Positions 1-11,099 of a DNA stretch of 64,000 nucleotides are shown in pieces. The stretch comes from Ptiloglossa arizonensis (taxonomy: Eukaryota > Arthropoda > Insecta > Hymenoptera > Colletidae): positions 8,804,001-8,868,000 of the forward strand of contig NC_135060.1 of assembly GCF_051014685.1 (NCBI RefSeq), written 5' to 3'. A model generated the notes under the pieces. That model made no database searches. It saw nothing but the letters and a program-made list of their open reading frames with translations, and was not told the origin of the DNA. A program made the position numbers and the translations under genes. The first letter of the stretch is position 1, and each line of letters starts with the position of its first letter.

Positions 1-624
1 AGACGCCGCTTGCAGAGTACACACCCGTGGATACCGCGACTCTTTACGAGATTCGATCTCAAAGAGTAGATTTAATTACCCCGCGAAAGACGTTTAACCT
101 GTCGGGATTGAACGCGATACACCGATGATATCATTGTGAAACGAGACGACGAGGTAACGATAGTGCACGAAACTGACCGAGGTATCGTCGTATCATAGAA
201 CGTTGCGATAACAAATATCCGGAGCGACGCGTCGTGGAATTTCCAAAGAATCCGATCCGGCGCCTACGCGATTCTACTTCTCGATCGACCTGCACTTCTG
301 TTTCGACTCAGAGTTCTTCCGCGTCATTGGAACTTCGTTCGAATTCTGCGTCACCGATTCTGAATCACGCGCAGAGATTCACTTTCGCGTACCTTGCTCC
401 GAGATCGTTCGTTTATTCGATCGCTACCGCTCCAAAAAATTCGTGTTCGCGTCGGGACCGTTCACGGGCCACTGGAGTACATTTGCATCGTTCGCGTGCA
501 GAAAAAAAAGTATGCAAAACGTATGCACTCGCGCGCGTCACGGGATACACGTATTATTATATCCATTTGTGTTTTACATTCCGCGTACGTTAACGTGTCA
601 ACGTGTACCGTAGATGCATAAAAT
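1..624. other. Non-coding stretch, no gene recognised
   Basis: CpG-rich sequence with many TCGA and CGATC words. Two short open frames on the plus strand (ending near 593 and 621) overlap in different frames and resemble no family I know. I see no repeat, RNA gene or transposon end here. The stretch runs into the palindrome at 625. Confidence 0.6.
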
Positions 625-658
625 GCGCGTATCTATTATATATATAATAGATACGCGC
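625..658. repeat. 34-bp perfect palindrome
   Basis: The 17 bases 625-641 are the exact reverse complement of 642-658. The arms are GC-rich at the outside (gcgcgtatct) and pure A/T at the centre (attatatatataat). There is no spacer, so the DNA could extrude a cruciform, or an RNA from either strand could fold into one perfect hairpin. No flanking target duplication or T-run was seen, so it is not obviously a transposon end or terminator. Confidence 0.9.
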
Positions 659-1994
659 GTTTGTAATTTCGATCGGTGAAAACCATCCTGTCGAAACTAT
701 TTTCTCCCACGATGTATCGAACGCGGTTCAGAGTCTATACGAAATACCATCGAGACGAAATTCTTCGCGAAATATCGACCGGCGAGATTTCTCACCGGCA
801 TTAATTACGCCCGTTCCGTAAATAAACCGTAGCGCACGATCGTTGAACACCTACGCGCGGCTGCAATTCGACAGCCACCGTGGTCGTCACAATCCAGGAA
901 ACGAATTTTAATTATAATCGATCGCCGTTCGAAAGGGGGTCCTCGGTTCTGGCAAACGGGCCGCGATTAGTCACGCTCGGTTCGACAAAGTTGAACGAAC
1001 GGAACCCGGAGTCGATCAAAATTGGCTTGGCCCGGGAAATCGGCGTTTATCGTTTTCGCAGTCACTTCCGCTCGGTGGCGGACATATCCAGCGACGGCAC
1101 CCTCCGGACTGTCCATCTAATTTCGAATGATCTAAGCGCGAGCGGTTGTTTAGGCACGTCCGCGCGTCTGGCAACACACATAGTGGCGGTTCGAGTATAG
1201 AGAGAGAAAGAACTCGAGATCGAAGGAAAGTCCGAGTGAGTGAGTGAGAGAGAGAGAGAGATAGAGAGATAGACCGAGCGAGAGAAGGCGTCGAGGGGTG
1301 GGGGTAGGCTGTGAATGAAGCTAACCACGCGCTCTCTGAATGGAGCCGAAGCCACGGCGGAGATGAGTGTATTTCCGTTCGTGTTTATACAGGAATGCGC
1401 CCGAGGAGCCCGGGACATTTGAAACGTAACAGAGCCACCTTAACCACGCCGGGTCCTCGTTTCACGAAGGGTTGGTGGAAAGAGGATGATCCATACGGCG
1501 AGCGAGCGAGTCGAGTGGGACGCGAACGAGAATGGGACCTCTGCCCACTAGCTGTCGTCGTCCAAATAACACCTATTTTCGGCCGCGAGAGTCCCGGCTT
1601 TTACGACGCTCGAACCAACGGTTTCGCGCGAAAGGGCTGCTTTGAACTCCCGCCGTGTGACGTTTTAGCGCCCGTTACCCTCGACCCGGCCATCGTACAC
1701 GACTGTCTCCGGTTGACTTTCGTTTGTCGCGGTTCGTTTAGAAAAATTTGATTTACGAGACTCTTTCACGTCCAGGCACCAATTTCACGCCGGTGCCTGC
1801 CCTCTCGCGTCGTTTAGCCGCGTACCTGCCGCGCAATACGCGCGACCGTGTTCAACGCTCGAGCGTTGTTACGGTAGCTCGCGAAAGTACACTCCAACGA
1901 TCTCGGGGAACCTACGCGGACACCTTGGAACGAAGGTACACCGAATTCTCTCTCGATCTGTCCCGATATTCTGTTCGATAATCGTAGAGGGTAG
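659..1994. other. CpG-rich non-coding stretch with a GA-rich block
   Basis: No gene recognised. Open frames occur in several overlapping frames on both strands (880-1200 plus, 1062-1418 minus, 1311-1751 plus), as expected from stop-poor CpG-rich DNA. None has a recognisable domain. The GA block at 1233-1290 is listed separately. Confidence 0.5.
1233..1290. repeat. GA-rich microsatellite (GTGA then GAGA)
   Basis: Runs of gtga are followed by about seven GA dinucleotides and gataga variants. GAGA runs can bind GAGA-factor-like proteins in insects, and this one sits in CpG-rich DNA, so a promoter-proximal role is conceivable. Nothing else here marks a transcription start, so only the simple repeat is certain. 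Confidence 0.85.
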
Positions 1995-2542
1995 CGATTG
2001 TACGTTTACTTTTAACGAATTTAACGTTTCTCGTCGATGCGTTTCTACGTTCACTTTAATCAAGTTTATCATTTTTCATCGATGCGTTTCTACGTTCACT
2101 TTAATCGAATTTAACACTTTTCGTTGATATGTTTGCACATTCACTTTAATCGAATTTAACATTTTTCGTCGATGCGTTTGTACGTTCACTTTAATCGAAT
2201 TTAACATTTTTCATCGTTGCGTTTACACGTTCACTTTAATAACATTTAACGTTTCTAATCGATGCGCTTCTACGTTCACTTTAATAAATATATTTAACGT
2301 TTCTAATCGATGCGTTTCGACGTTCACTTTAATCGAAACTATCATTTTTCGTCGATGCGTTTGTACGTTCACTTTAATCGAATTTAACATTTTTCGTCGA
2401 TGTGTTTCTACGTTCACTTTAATCGAATTTAACATTTTTCATCGTTGCGTTTGTACGTTCACTTTAATCAAATTTAACGTTTCTAATCGATGCCTTTCTA
2501 CGTTCACTTTAATCGAATTTAACGTTTTTCGTCGATAGGTTT
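1995..2542. repeat. 45-bp minisatellite, about 12 copies
   Basis: A unit of the form gcgttt-tacgttcactttaatcgaatttaac-tttttcgtcgat repeats head to tail every 45 bp with 5-20% divergence. One unit is a few bases longer near 2285. Because 45 is a multiple of three, the minus strand shows periodic 15-residue open frames (minus 2223-2435 and part of minus 1869-2072). These are a by-product of the repeat and not genes. The array ends abruptly near 2542, about 130 bp before the mariner-type miniature element at 2671. Confidence 0.93.
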
Positions 2543-2670
2543 AGGGAGAATATCGGTTTTCAAGAAGACGATCTTCGAAACGATGATTCGAAGTATACTG
2601 CGAACAGTTTCTTTCGTTAGAATTTTTTCAAACTCAACGAAAATAAACCCGATAGCTGTGTTTCATTGTA

Positions 2671-2789
2671 TTGGGTTGTTCGAAAAGTCATATCGTTTTC
2701 CAAAATGGAGACTATATAATTTAATAAAACGTTTACACACTCTAAAAAAATTCATTTCCACTAAAAAAATGACTTTTCGTACAACCTAA
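2671..2789 (+). mobile_element. Mariner-type miniature element, copy 1 (119 bp)
   Basis: The left end ttgggttgttcgaaaagtca pairs with the right end, whose reverse complement begins ttaggttgtacgaaaagtca, giving inverted repeats of about 21 bp with 2 mismatches. Both sides are flanked by TA (2669-2670 and 2790-2791), the Tc1/mariner target duplication. There is no coding capacity; the 68-codon plus frame across it is incidental. The interior (ccaaaatggagactatataa and following) is shared with the copies at 41230 and 52858, which defines a family. This copy is about 12 bp shorter than the others. Confidence 0.88.
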
Positions 2790-2791
2790 TA

Positions 2792-4490
2792 GATACAACG
2801 ATACGAAATATCGTGAGAAAATTATTGCTTCTCTCAGACGTAACGTCGTAAAGTATTTTTACGAAACGACGCATCGATTACGGTTCAAACCGAATATCGA
2901 GGCCGAGTCTGGAAAAATAATTACGTTTAACGTCTCGTGAGCGTTTAATTAACGCAAAGGTGCATCCGCATGTACAGTCTCACGAGAACGTAAGCGTACC
3001 CTGTGTGTAACGATCTAACCGAAAAGAAAACGAATTTTGGTGACCCTACAGCTACCGAATTCTTCACCGGTTAAAATTACAAGTACAGCAACACCGTGCA
3101 AGATGAGAAGAAGATACGAAACGCGCATTAAATAAAAGATTACGAACGTAGTACGGTTCGATCTTTCGTATCGCGACTCGTGCGATTGTCTGTAGATTTA
3201 TTTTCACTTATCGATGCCGGTGACACGTGACGAACGCGCGTACGCGATACAGGTTGATGAGAAAATTGAATAAATTTGAATTTCGCTTTACCGAATCGTA
3301 AAGTCGTTGTCGGAGGTCAGTGAATCTCTCGTTCGAAAATGTCTAATAAAAATCGAAGCCATGTATTCTAATCGTTGCTACTCGCGCAACGGTCCCGCGT
3401 GATACGTAACGCGACGAAAACATTGGTTTATCGAAATTTTCACGCGCGATAACGATTGTTTAAATAGGTATGTCCGACACACCTGCGTCACTGTAAAACG
3501 CTCTCGTTAAAATCTACATACATAGGCGCCATACGCTGCAAAGAACCAATAGAGGGGTCGTCTTATCTACGGAATGCTCGATAAAGAGTTGGCCGATAAT
3601 GTTTCTTGGTATTTTGCTGTTTTGCCGCGGGTAAAAGGCTCGTGAGGTATCGCGTGGAGTCGATTGTACGGTTTACGGATCGAATTCTCCTTCCACCGTG
3701 TTTCTATCCTTTCCTAGTCTTATCGAGGTACCGAGCGTACCGAGCCCTATCGATCGACTCGTGATATCGAACGATCCTCTTACTCGCAATATCCGCGCGA
3801 CCAACACCCGTCATTCCGGAAAATCGTTTACCATTTCGCTTCGAGCGTAGAGAATATCCGACACCTCGGGACGTTTCGAGGTTTTCGCTCGATTGTACTC
3901 CCGCGGGAAATTGTCCAACGAGAGATATTCTTCTCGAACAACACGAGCGTATCGATAACCTAACGACAGAGATAACGGTGAATATCGCGTAATACTAAGG
4001 TAATGACCTTTCCGCGATCGATACCATCGACACTTCGGGCAGATTTCGATTACATCGAGAGACAGATGTAAAGGTGGAATGTACGCGAGAATTGATCAAA
4101 ATTTCGGAGAACTATCTTCGATCTTCGTTGATATAAAAAATTGGCGAGAAATAGTATCGAAATAAAATAAAACGAATGGAATCTTCGAATGCGTGCGAAT
4201 CTTTCTCCCTAATCGCCGTTTCTTCAACTTCGACGGATTCTATGCGTGTGCACGACTGTTGACTCTCGTTGCAACCTGCTAGGTTCTTTTCCCAGTTCTG
4301 TTTCACCGTTTCGAAATTTGGTTCTCAAGCCGATGTAAGAATTCTTCGCGATACATCCGCTTTCTCTTTCTCTTTTTCGTTTCCTCTCGATGTTCAATAC
4401 ACGCTACACATACCGGCACGCTAATAGGATTTCATCCCGTTTAAATAAATAAATTTAAAAAAGAAAGTTCCTTCGGTCCTACGCTGTAAA
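2792..4490. other. Non-coding stretch, nothing recognised
   Basis: Mixed AT/CpG sequence without a long open frame, array or transposon end. A minus-strand open frame of 64 codons at 4112-4306 has no recognisable motif. I see no RNA gene. Confidence 0.5.
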
Positions 4491-4493
4491 CAC

Positions 4494-4770
4494 ATGCCCT
4501 TACTATGACGGCATTCCTTTTTAATTTACGCTCCGGTAGACCGAAATAAGACGAGCTCGTTTCGACGCGCAGTTGTAAAGATTCGTGAGAGATACACACC
4601 GGTCGCTCTTACGGTTAACAATATCGGAGCAAAGACACGTACCCTTCTGTGACAGCGTTCCTTTTTAATTCACGCTCCAAATAAGACTCGTTTCGACGCG
4701 CAGTTGCAAAGATTCGCGAGAGATACACGCAAGTCGTTCTTACGGTTAACAATATCGAAAGAAAGACTCG
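4494..4770. repeat. Two-copy tandem duplication, unit ~143 bp
   Basis: The block starting near cattcctttttaatttacgc (about 4512) recurs near cgttcctttttaattcacgc (about 4655). Both copies continue through tttcgacgcgcagttg, gattcg-gagagatacac and cttacggttaacaatatcg. The second copy lacks about 10 bp around ggtagaccga. The minus-strand frame at 4615-4893 overlaps it and is not taken as a gene. Confidence 0.85.
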
Positions 4771-5679
4771 TGTAAATTTCCATAGATTCGAATTCCGTGT
4801 TCGTTTCGCGTTTAAACGAACGAAATAATCGGCTCGTGAACGTACGATATATTTAATTCGGTAACGATCCGCGAATAGATCGGTAATTGTCAATTTGGTC
4901 GAATCCTATATCGGAGGCCCAAAAGGAGCAATTAACGTGATCCAGCGTCGGATCCGCCATTCTATCGAAAGTTCTCGCGCGGATAGATCGTTGTTACGGT
5001 ACCAGTTCGTCTACCGTTACCCGTGTTCGCCACGGACCAATGACAGAGCGGATCGGGCGCGACGAGACACACGGATTGGTCGATTAGGACGGCAATTAAC
5101 GAGATAAATTAGCTCGGCTAGGTGGCTCGACCGGCTGGCTCGCTCTCTCCCGGATCGTACCGCGCGGTATCCGAGTTTTCCGTAGATTCGAGACGGTAAT
5201 CGTCTTCGCGACGCCGCGTTAATTGCAGGCGTCGGTAAGTCGATCACTCGGCAATCGACGGAAATAGCCTTTGTAACTGTCAGGATTAATTAGTCATGCG
5301 TCGGTGATGCGCGGGACCGGCGCGGCGTGACAGTTCGCCCAGACTGTACGCGTCGCGAAATTCCCCGCGTTTGGTCGCGCCTGCTTATCGGCCTTAACGT
5401 TTTAAGCCGACAGCCGTGAGCTTCGCGCCACGCCGCGGAATGAACTATTCGAGAAACGAAAACGCGTATCGCGTTTTATTTACCGGCCGAACGAACGAAC
5501 CAAGGAACGTACCAACGTACGTACGTTTCCACGAATTGAACGCGCCGTGTCGAAACACGCGATAATTTCGTTTCGACCGACTATAGTACTTCGGGATTTA
5601 TTTATCGCTCTATTGTAAAGATCTGCGGACAACGTGGTTCGTGAATCGGAAAGGAGAGTGTGGATTTTTGGTTAGGGAG
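4771..5679. other. Non-coding, CpG-rich; possible conserved element 5275-5445
   Basis: No gene recognised; short frames on both strands at 4895-5247 overlap each other. The part from 5275 to 5445 is GC-rich with an attaattag homeodomain-type core at its start and few simple repeats, a texture typical of insect conserved non-coding elements. That call rests on appearance only. Confidence 0.2.
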
Positions 5680-6490
5680 AGAAGAGTTTTGTTAAGAGAT
5701 TTTCTTTTCCAGGTACCTACTTTTTGCGTTGAAAGTTCGAGGAGAACGTAATGTGAAGGAGGTTTCGATAATTGAGAACAATGAATGATTAGACTAGGGA
5801 GAAGAAACAAGTATATTCTTTCTTTCAAGTACCCATTTTTCGCGTTGAAAGTTCGAGGAGAACGTAATGTGAAGAAGGTTTCGATAATTGAGAAAAACGC
5901 AAAAATTAAGCTAGAGAGAAGAAACAAGTACATTCTTTCTTTTAAGTACCCATTTTTCGCGTTGAAAGTTCGAGGAGAACGTAACGTGACGAAGGTTTCG
6001 ATAATTGAGAACAACGCAATGATTATACTAGGGAGAAGAAAGAAATATTTTAGATTCTTTCCTCCAAGTACCCACTTTCCGCATTGAAAGTTCGAGGGAA
6101 ACGTAATGTAACGAAGGTTTCGATAATTGAGAACAACGCAATTATTAAACTAGGGAGAAGAAAGAAATATTTTAGATTCTTTCTTCCAAACACCCACTTT
6201 TCGCGTTGAAAGTTCGAGGAGAACGTAATGTAAAGAAGGTTTCGATAATTGAGAACAACGCGATGATTAGGCCAGGCAGAAGAAATAAATATCTTCGTTA
6301 AGAGATTCTTTCTTTCAAACACTCACTTTTCGCGTTGAAAGTTTGAGGGAAACGTAATGTGAAGAAGGTTTCGATAATTGAGAACAACGCGATGATTAGA
6401 CCAGGGAGAAGAAACAAATATCTTCGTTAAGAGATTCTTTCTACCAAGCACTCACTTTCCGCGTTGAAAGTTCAAGGGAAAGTTGAATTT
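5680..6490. repeat. Tandem array of seven ~117-129-bp units
   Basis: Each unit contains gcgttgaaagttcgagg, aacgtaatgt, aaggtttcgataattgaga, agggagaagaaa and attctttc-ccaa. The gcgttgaaag anchor falls at about 5726, 5842, 5959, 6081, 6203, 6332 and 6461. Spacing grows along the array from about 116 to 129 bp because later units gain the stretch tatcttcgttaagag. Open frames on both strands across the array (minus 5610-6014, plus 5785-6087, minus 6050-6322) reflect the repeat and are not genes. Confidence 0.92.
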
Positions 6491-8520
6491 GTTCGTGTAG
6501 CTAGAATTTGCAACAAGTATCGAATAAACAATAGACACGTATCTTCCTGTTATTCGCGTACAATTTAAAATTATAAATTTGCACGAACTGAAAATGATAC
6601 GAATTTAAATTCGAAGTTCTATTAGTATATTGGAGCTTTATGCGAACACTAAAGTACGCATTCTACAGTTTCTTGATCTAGAATTATTCCTTTTCTTTTT
6701 TTTTTTTTAAGAAAATTGTTCCAGATATACTTAACAAAACTCAACGAATAGCAGAATATTTTTTTTTTTCACTGCAAAACGCGAGAGTGTAATCTTGAGT
6801 AAGAGTAGGATTCTTTCCGTTAAGCAACGCTGCTTGTTTCTGTGTCAACAAAAGAAAATATAAGTCGACCTTCGGCCCGACGTCGAGATTACACATTGTA
6901 GGCAAATAATGTTGTTATCTATGCACGCAAACGTTACAGAACTGTCCGAATGGACGCTTCCTACGGTTCTTCGAAGATCACAATGGCGGTGATCGATTCT
7001 ACCTCGTCGAAAAATATTAACGTCGATCGATTCCAGAGAACTCGCGAGCCACACCGTAATATCGGCTGGCTTGTTTTACCATTAATTAACGTTCTCTTAA
7101 CTAAATCCGCGAACGTTGAAATAAAGAAACTGGATTTTAAACCAATGTTTTCCTTCCTGGCAAAACCGGCAACGGAACGAGTCCGTCCAATTAAGAAACT
7201 GGATTTTTAACTAATTGAACGAATTCGCGCGAACCCATGACAATTAGCGCGACACGCGTCTGGCGAGTTAATTGGTAGCAGGTCGAAAAGCATTCTAAAA
7301 GAATAAACTTGGAAGCAAAATGAATGATTTCCTACTCGACAAACGACGCGATCGATGCGTTTACACAGAGAGAGAGAAAGAACAACGAGAAGAGAAGAAT
7401 TCCGCAATGTTTCTGCATTGAAAGACCAATATAATTTCGCGATAATTGTCACAAAATTGCGACGAATCTCTGTACAAACAATTGTAAACTTGTTTGATTT
7501 ATCTCCCTGTAAACGTGCACGGAGTGAAAGTATTTATAGAACAGAGAACGACACTTGTGTCAAAAAGACTTCGTTAAATACTTCTTTCTTCTACCAGGTT
7601 TCGTTCTAAAAAAAAAATGTTTCATCGTACTTTATCGTATCAATTTAACATATTGTCGTTCCCCAGTAACGTCATACATCTAACTTCGACTAACGATAAA
7701 CGATCGATTTTGTTCTTTTTATCGTACAAAAAACTTTTGTACACGTGTTTTCGTTAATTCGTCGATGAAAGTTCGTTCTCTGTCACCGGAAACCTCGAGT
7801 CGAGGTTTCTCGTTGGTTCGTAGTCACGAAGAATGTCAGCTCCGTTTTCGTTGTACCACGTTGTACAACTACGACGCACCCCGTAGATAGAGAAGGTTTC
7901 GTTTATATAAAGAGATACCGTAAATTATACGAATACGCGGAACCTACGTTCTTGTATGTCCACGGCTTTTTTTCGAGCCGTGTACCGGTGTTTGTCGTGA
8001 TTATAAAAGGACGAGCGAAAGAGCCACGTATACCCCGAGTGACGGCAAAGAAGCACTCGATGACACGGGCGGTGGTACTCGGATTTGAGTGCCAAGTGCT
8101 CGATGCCGGAGACGCGAGTGACATACACTTTAGGCATTACAATTCCGTTTGTGGACACTTTCTCTTCACGATTCGTATGCGCGTCCCTCGAAATGTCGTT
8201 CGGGAATTCGAAGCGCGACGCTCCGCGTGTTCGTGGAATCTGTGTCAAAATCATATGCGAAGAGATTCTAGAACGATGGTTCCCCGTACGTTGTTCTTAC
8301 GGTTTCTTTAAACGTTTTCCTCCGAACAGGGGCCCGCGTCGACCGAACGCGATGGAACGCGTTTCGTTTCGTTTCGTCTATTACTTACTATCTCGGATGT
8401 GAAATTTTATTTCATCGTTAAATATTCTTCACATTGATTTTTTTCTTTTTTTACACAGTCTAACGCGACAAAGAAATCCACAATGTTCGTCTGTTCGATT
8501 CGCGCAATCTTTACGCGTTA
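6491..8520. other. Non-coding stretch, nothing recognised
   Basis: AT-rich at first, with T-runs near 6700 and 6760, then CpG-rich. The phrase aagaaactggattttaa occurs twice, about 70 bp apart (near 7123 and 7190). From 7900 to 8400 four overlapping frames of 73-119 codons occur on both strands, which argues against any one being real. No transposon ends are seen before 8521. Confidence 0.5.
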
Positions 8521-9013
8521 TTACAGGGTGTCCCGAACGTCACCGGTCGATTCGAATTCCAGATTATTTTCAAAACGTTGAACCGATCAACTCGAAACTG
8601 GATATATGTCATCTAGATAGATGGGAAATTAATCGTGGAAAAGTACACGGTGAAAAAATATGTGAAAATTATTCAGACGTATTACGAAGAATCGCGATCT
8701 TCAACGCTAACGATCCGGGAACTTCGTAAGGTTTATACCGACAATCCAGAGACAATTCTAGAACCGAAAGGTAACATCGAGCGCGTCATTGGTGAAATTG
8801 ATCCGAGTTCGTGCGAGAACGTCGTGAGAAATTTTGGGAAAAGATCAATGGCCTCTAAAAAGAACCCGAGAATTCCATTTGGAAGATATCGTATCCCGTT
8901 GTTAACTCTCAAGTTTCTACTTTTAAACAAAAGAAAAAATATCAAGATCGCACGAATCGTTTGAGTTTCATTCGAAGAGTGAATCGACCGGTGATAATTG
9001 GGACGCACTGTAA
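8521..9013 (+). mobile_element. Complete, internally deleted Tc1/mariner-type transposon (493 bp)
   Basis: The left end (8521-8553, beginning ttacagggtgtcccgaacgt and ending tcaccggtcgattc) matches the reverse complement of the right end (8981-9013, beginning ttacagtgcgtcccaattat with the same last 14 bases) at 27 of 33 positions. TA lies directly outside both ends (8519-8520 and 9014-9015), the expected target duplication. Inside is one open frame that keeps only the N- and C-terminal parts of a transposase. Both termini, the TA pair and a collapsed coding region describe a non-autonomous deletion derivative that could in principle have been mobilised by a full-length relative. The intact TIRs suggest it moved as a unit. 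Confidence 0.9.
8635..8964 (+). pseudogene. Deleted transposase: N-terminus joined in frame to C-terminus
   Basis: Of the 109 codons, residues 1-32 (MEKYTVKKYVKIIQTYYEES and the following TLTIRELRK) resemble the DUF4817-type helix-turn-helix start of transposases that begin ME-YT-QR-I--TYY. Residues 33-72 (VYTDNPETI, then NIERVIGEID and ENVVRNFGKR) resemble the family's C-terminal tail after the catalytic domain. The middle ~250 residues, including all DDE/DDD residues, are missing, with the junction near 8730. The first codon is GTG where the family has ATG, so translation from that point is unlikely. Residues after ~72 no longer resemble the family. Family membership is judged from motif memory; no alignment was run. 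Confidence 0.8.
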
Positions 9014-9687
9014 TAAAAACACCGACACGGGAACGTTGGCGCGGGAAACACGATACTCGAAGCTTTTCGCCCTCCACTTCTCACGTGATCGTTTCACGGT
9101 ACGGATTATGAAAGCGCATAGTTTTCGCTGCGTTGAAAACGAAAGGGGGAAAGAAAAAAAAAAAGAAAAGAAAAGAAAAAAATACATAGGAGCAACGCGC
9201 GCACCGGGTGTGTGGAATCAGTCATCGTGCGGGCGTCAAGATCGTAATTTGTTTCGAAACAAGCGCTACGTATGCGTTTAGAACCCGGTATTATTTTTAT
9301 CGGCCGGATCGTGGCTAAGTGGAGGTTTACGCGCGATCGGCCACCGTGATGAATTTAATTGAACGTTGGTAATTAATCGGTTCCCGGTACGTCGAGTAGG
9401 TTCACGGTGTCGATTTCAGTACGTGCTATTAGCGGCGCCTTCGCGTGGCTTAACGATCGCCGGGACACTTTTCTCAAATGGAGTTATTTCTCTTGGGCAA
9501 CGTAATAACGAACCGGGGCCCGATTTTCACCGGTGGTTTTCTCGCCGCTTAGATAGAGATCGCTGGTCCGCTCCGGTCTCGCGCGAAAGAACGCTTTACT
9601 CCTGTTGGGAACGATTGGATAACGTTACACATACGCGTAATAAATAATGAATTTAATAAAAGTAGATTTCCCTACGAGACACAATGT
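9014..9687. other. Non-coding stretch with an A-rich purine tract
   Basis: No gene recognised. A polypurine run (AAAAG repeats) occupies about 9146-9184. Overlapping frames on both strands at 8942-9281 include lysine- or phenylalanine-rich runs derived from it. The frame at 9366-9647 shows no motif. Confidence 0.5.
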
Positions 9688-9872
9688 AATCGGTTGAGAT
9701 GAGTTTCGTCGTACGATAAGAAAAAGCGTTATTAGGTTCGTCGTTTCATTTTTCGAAAGACGATGCGTTGATGACCGTTCGATCAACACGTGTGAAGTTT
9801 CGTGCAGATCTCTCGACTCGTTCGTATATTTACAATTGTTCGAAGTTTATTGTCGTGGTATTTTTTTACGAA
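9688..9872 (+). mobile_element. Mariner-like 5'-end fragment, copy 1
   Basis: The stretch gagtttcgtcgtacgataag is followed by gcgttattaggttcgtc, cgatcaacacgtgtgaag, tttcgtgcagatct, tcgactcgttcgtatattta and caattgttcgaag. The same succession of blocks occurs at 10563, 48053 and, reversed, 13978. The terminal bases are eroded here (atcggttgagat where other copies have taggttgttcgat). No coding region and no 3' end follow, so it is a truncated remnant. Confidence 0.75.
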
Positions 9873-10562
9873 AATACTTATTAAACCACCTGGTACATAT
9901 CTACACTCGTTGCAGCTTTTGAATGTTTTTGTAACTCACGTCAGAGACGACTGTGTATCGTTGTTTCCAATTTCGTCATTCAGCTGGAAATGTGTAATCG
10001 AAGACCGTGTGAAAAAAGAAAACCTTATTCGCGTATAAGAGTGTCGTGTCGTTCTCGTCGTCCCGCGAACATTTTTAACGTTCCGCGGGATCGTGTCTTC
10101 GTACCGTAAGTAACGTAAAATTGCGATAAACAAACCGTATATACGCGCGCGTGCAAACGTGTAATCGCCTTTCTAAGCCAGCGCGTTGAAAACCGCGCTC
10201 GAGTACACTTTTTTCGAAGCGGCTCGATGTAGCCTTATCGATGCCGATCTATGACCCACTTGAATGATTTATAAAGTTTCGTCTCCGGAATAATGAGCGT
10301 TTGTACGCTCGTGGTTATCCTTGGGGATTACCTATTCGTTTAAAAGCACCGTGAACCGGCGCGTAAATATTTGAACGTCGGAATTTCATGGCCGGGTTGT
10401 AAAACTTTGATCGTTATTTTGACGCGCACGATTGGACGGGATCGGGTTGGGTTGTTCGCTCGCGACCGTTAGAAACATCGAACGAAACGATAACGATTCG
10501 TTGCTCGAGAGAATGCGAATAATCGCGAGACGATCCGGAGGGACGCGAGCGTTTTCCACTTG
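9873..10562. other. Spacer between two mariner-like fragments, no gene
   Basis: Nothing recognised beyond short frames on both strands at 9802-10133, partly inside the fragment. The flanking fragments share orientation and lie about 870 bp apart, so a segmental duplication is possible, but the spacer itself is single-copy in this window. Confidence 0.4.
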
Positions 10563-10745
10563 ACAGGTTCCTCGATAAGTTTCGTCGTTCGATAAGAAAC
10601 GAAGCTATTAGGTTCCTTTTATTTTTTGGAGATGATACTACTGTTCGATGAACATATGCGAAATTTCGCGTTGATCTGTCGACTCGTTCCTATATATTCA
10701 CAGTTGTTCAAAGTTGATGCGTCGTAGTATGATTTTAGAAAAAAG
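10563..10745 (+). mobile_element. Mariner-like 5'-end fragment, copy 2
   Basis: The succession begins caggttcctcgataagtttc and continues with gttcgataagaaacgaagct, attaggttcc, actgttcgatgaacatatgc, gaaatttcgcgttgatctgt, cgactcgttcctatatattc and acagttgttcaaag. It is closest to the copy at 48053. The segment after it (gtcgtagtatgattttagaa) corresponds to the bases before the ATGGAA seen in two other copies. It is truncated on the 3' side. Confidence 0.78.
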
Positions 10746-11099
10746 GACGAAACTTATCTAACCGTAATCACGTTTGGTCGATTTTGAATCGGTGGGTGAA
10801 AATTAAATCGAAAGTGAGATAGATTTCAATTTTCATCGATGCGTTGCAACGAGTGGACGATTCACGGAACTACGTCCAGTGGATGCAATTTGAAAATTAA
10901 CCGCGGAAAGTGCATTCCGCGGCGAGCGACGCTCCGCGGTGCGTTGACACGCGGCGCCGCGTGTGAGCTTACGCTCGACGACGTAACTTCGAGCGTCGTC
11001 GTCGTGTTTCGCTTCCCGCGATTGAAAGGCACGTCGTTACCGGAAATTCATTTCAATTCGAAGTCGAAACTTTGAACCAACTTGTATCAGGGCCACGGA
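10746..11099. other. Short non-coding stretch, nothing recognised
   Basis: GC-richer segment with an open frame at 10839-11075 that matches no known family. It leads directly into the complex array starting near 11100. Confidence 0.4.

Noticed and set aside
1311..1751. 146-codon plus frame after the GA block
   Set aside because: It opens at GTG in stop-poor CpG-rich DNA; no motif, splice or start context.
5610..6322. Frames on both strands with repeated peptide blocks
   Set aside because: Caused by the 117-129-bp tandem array.
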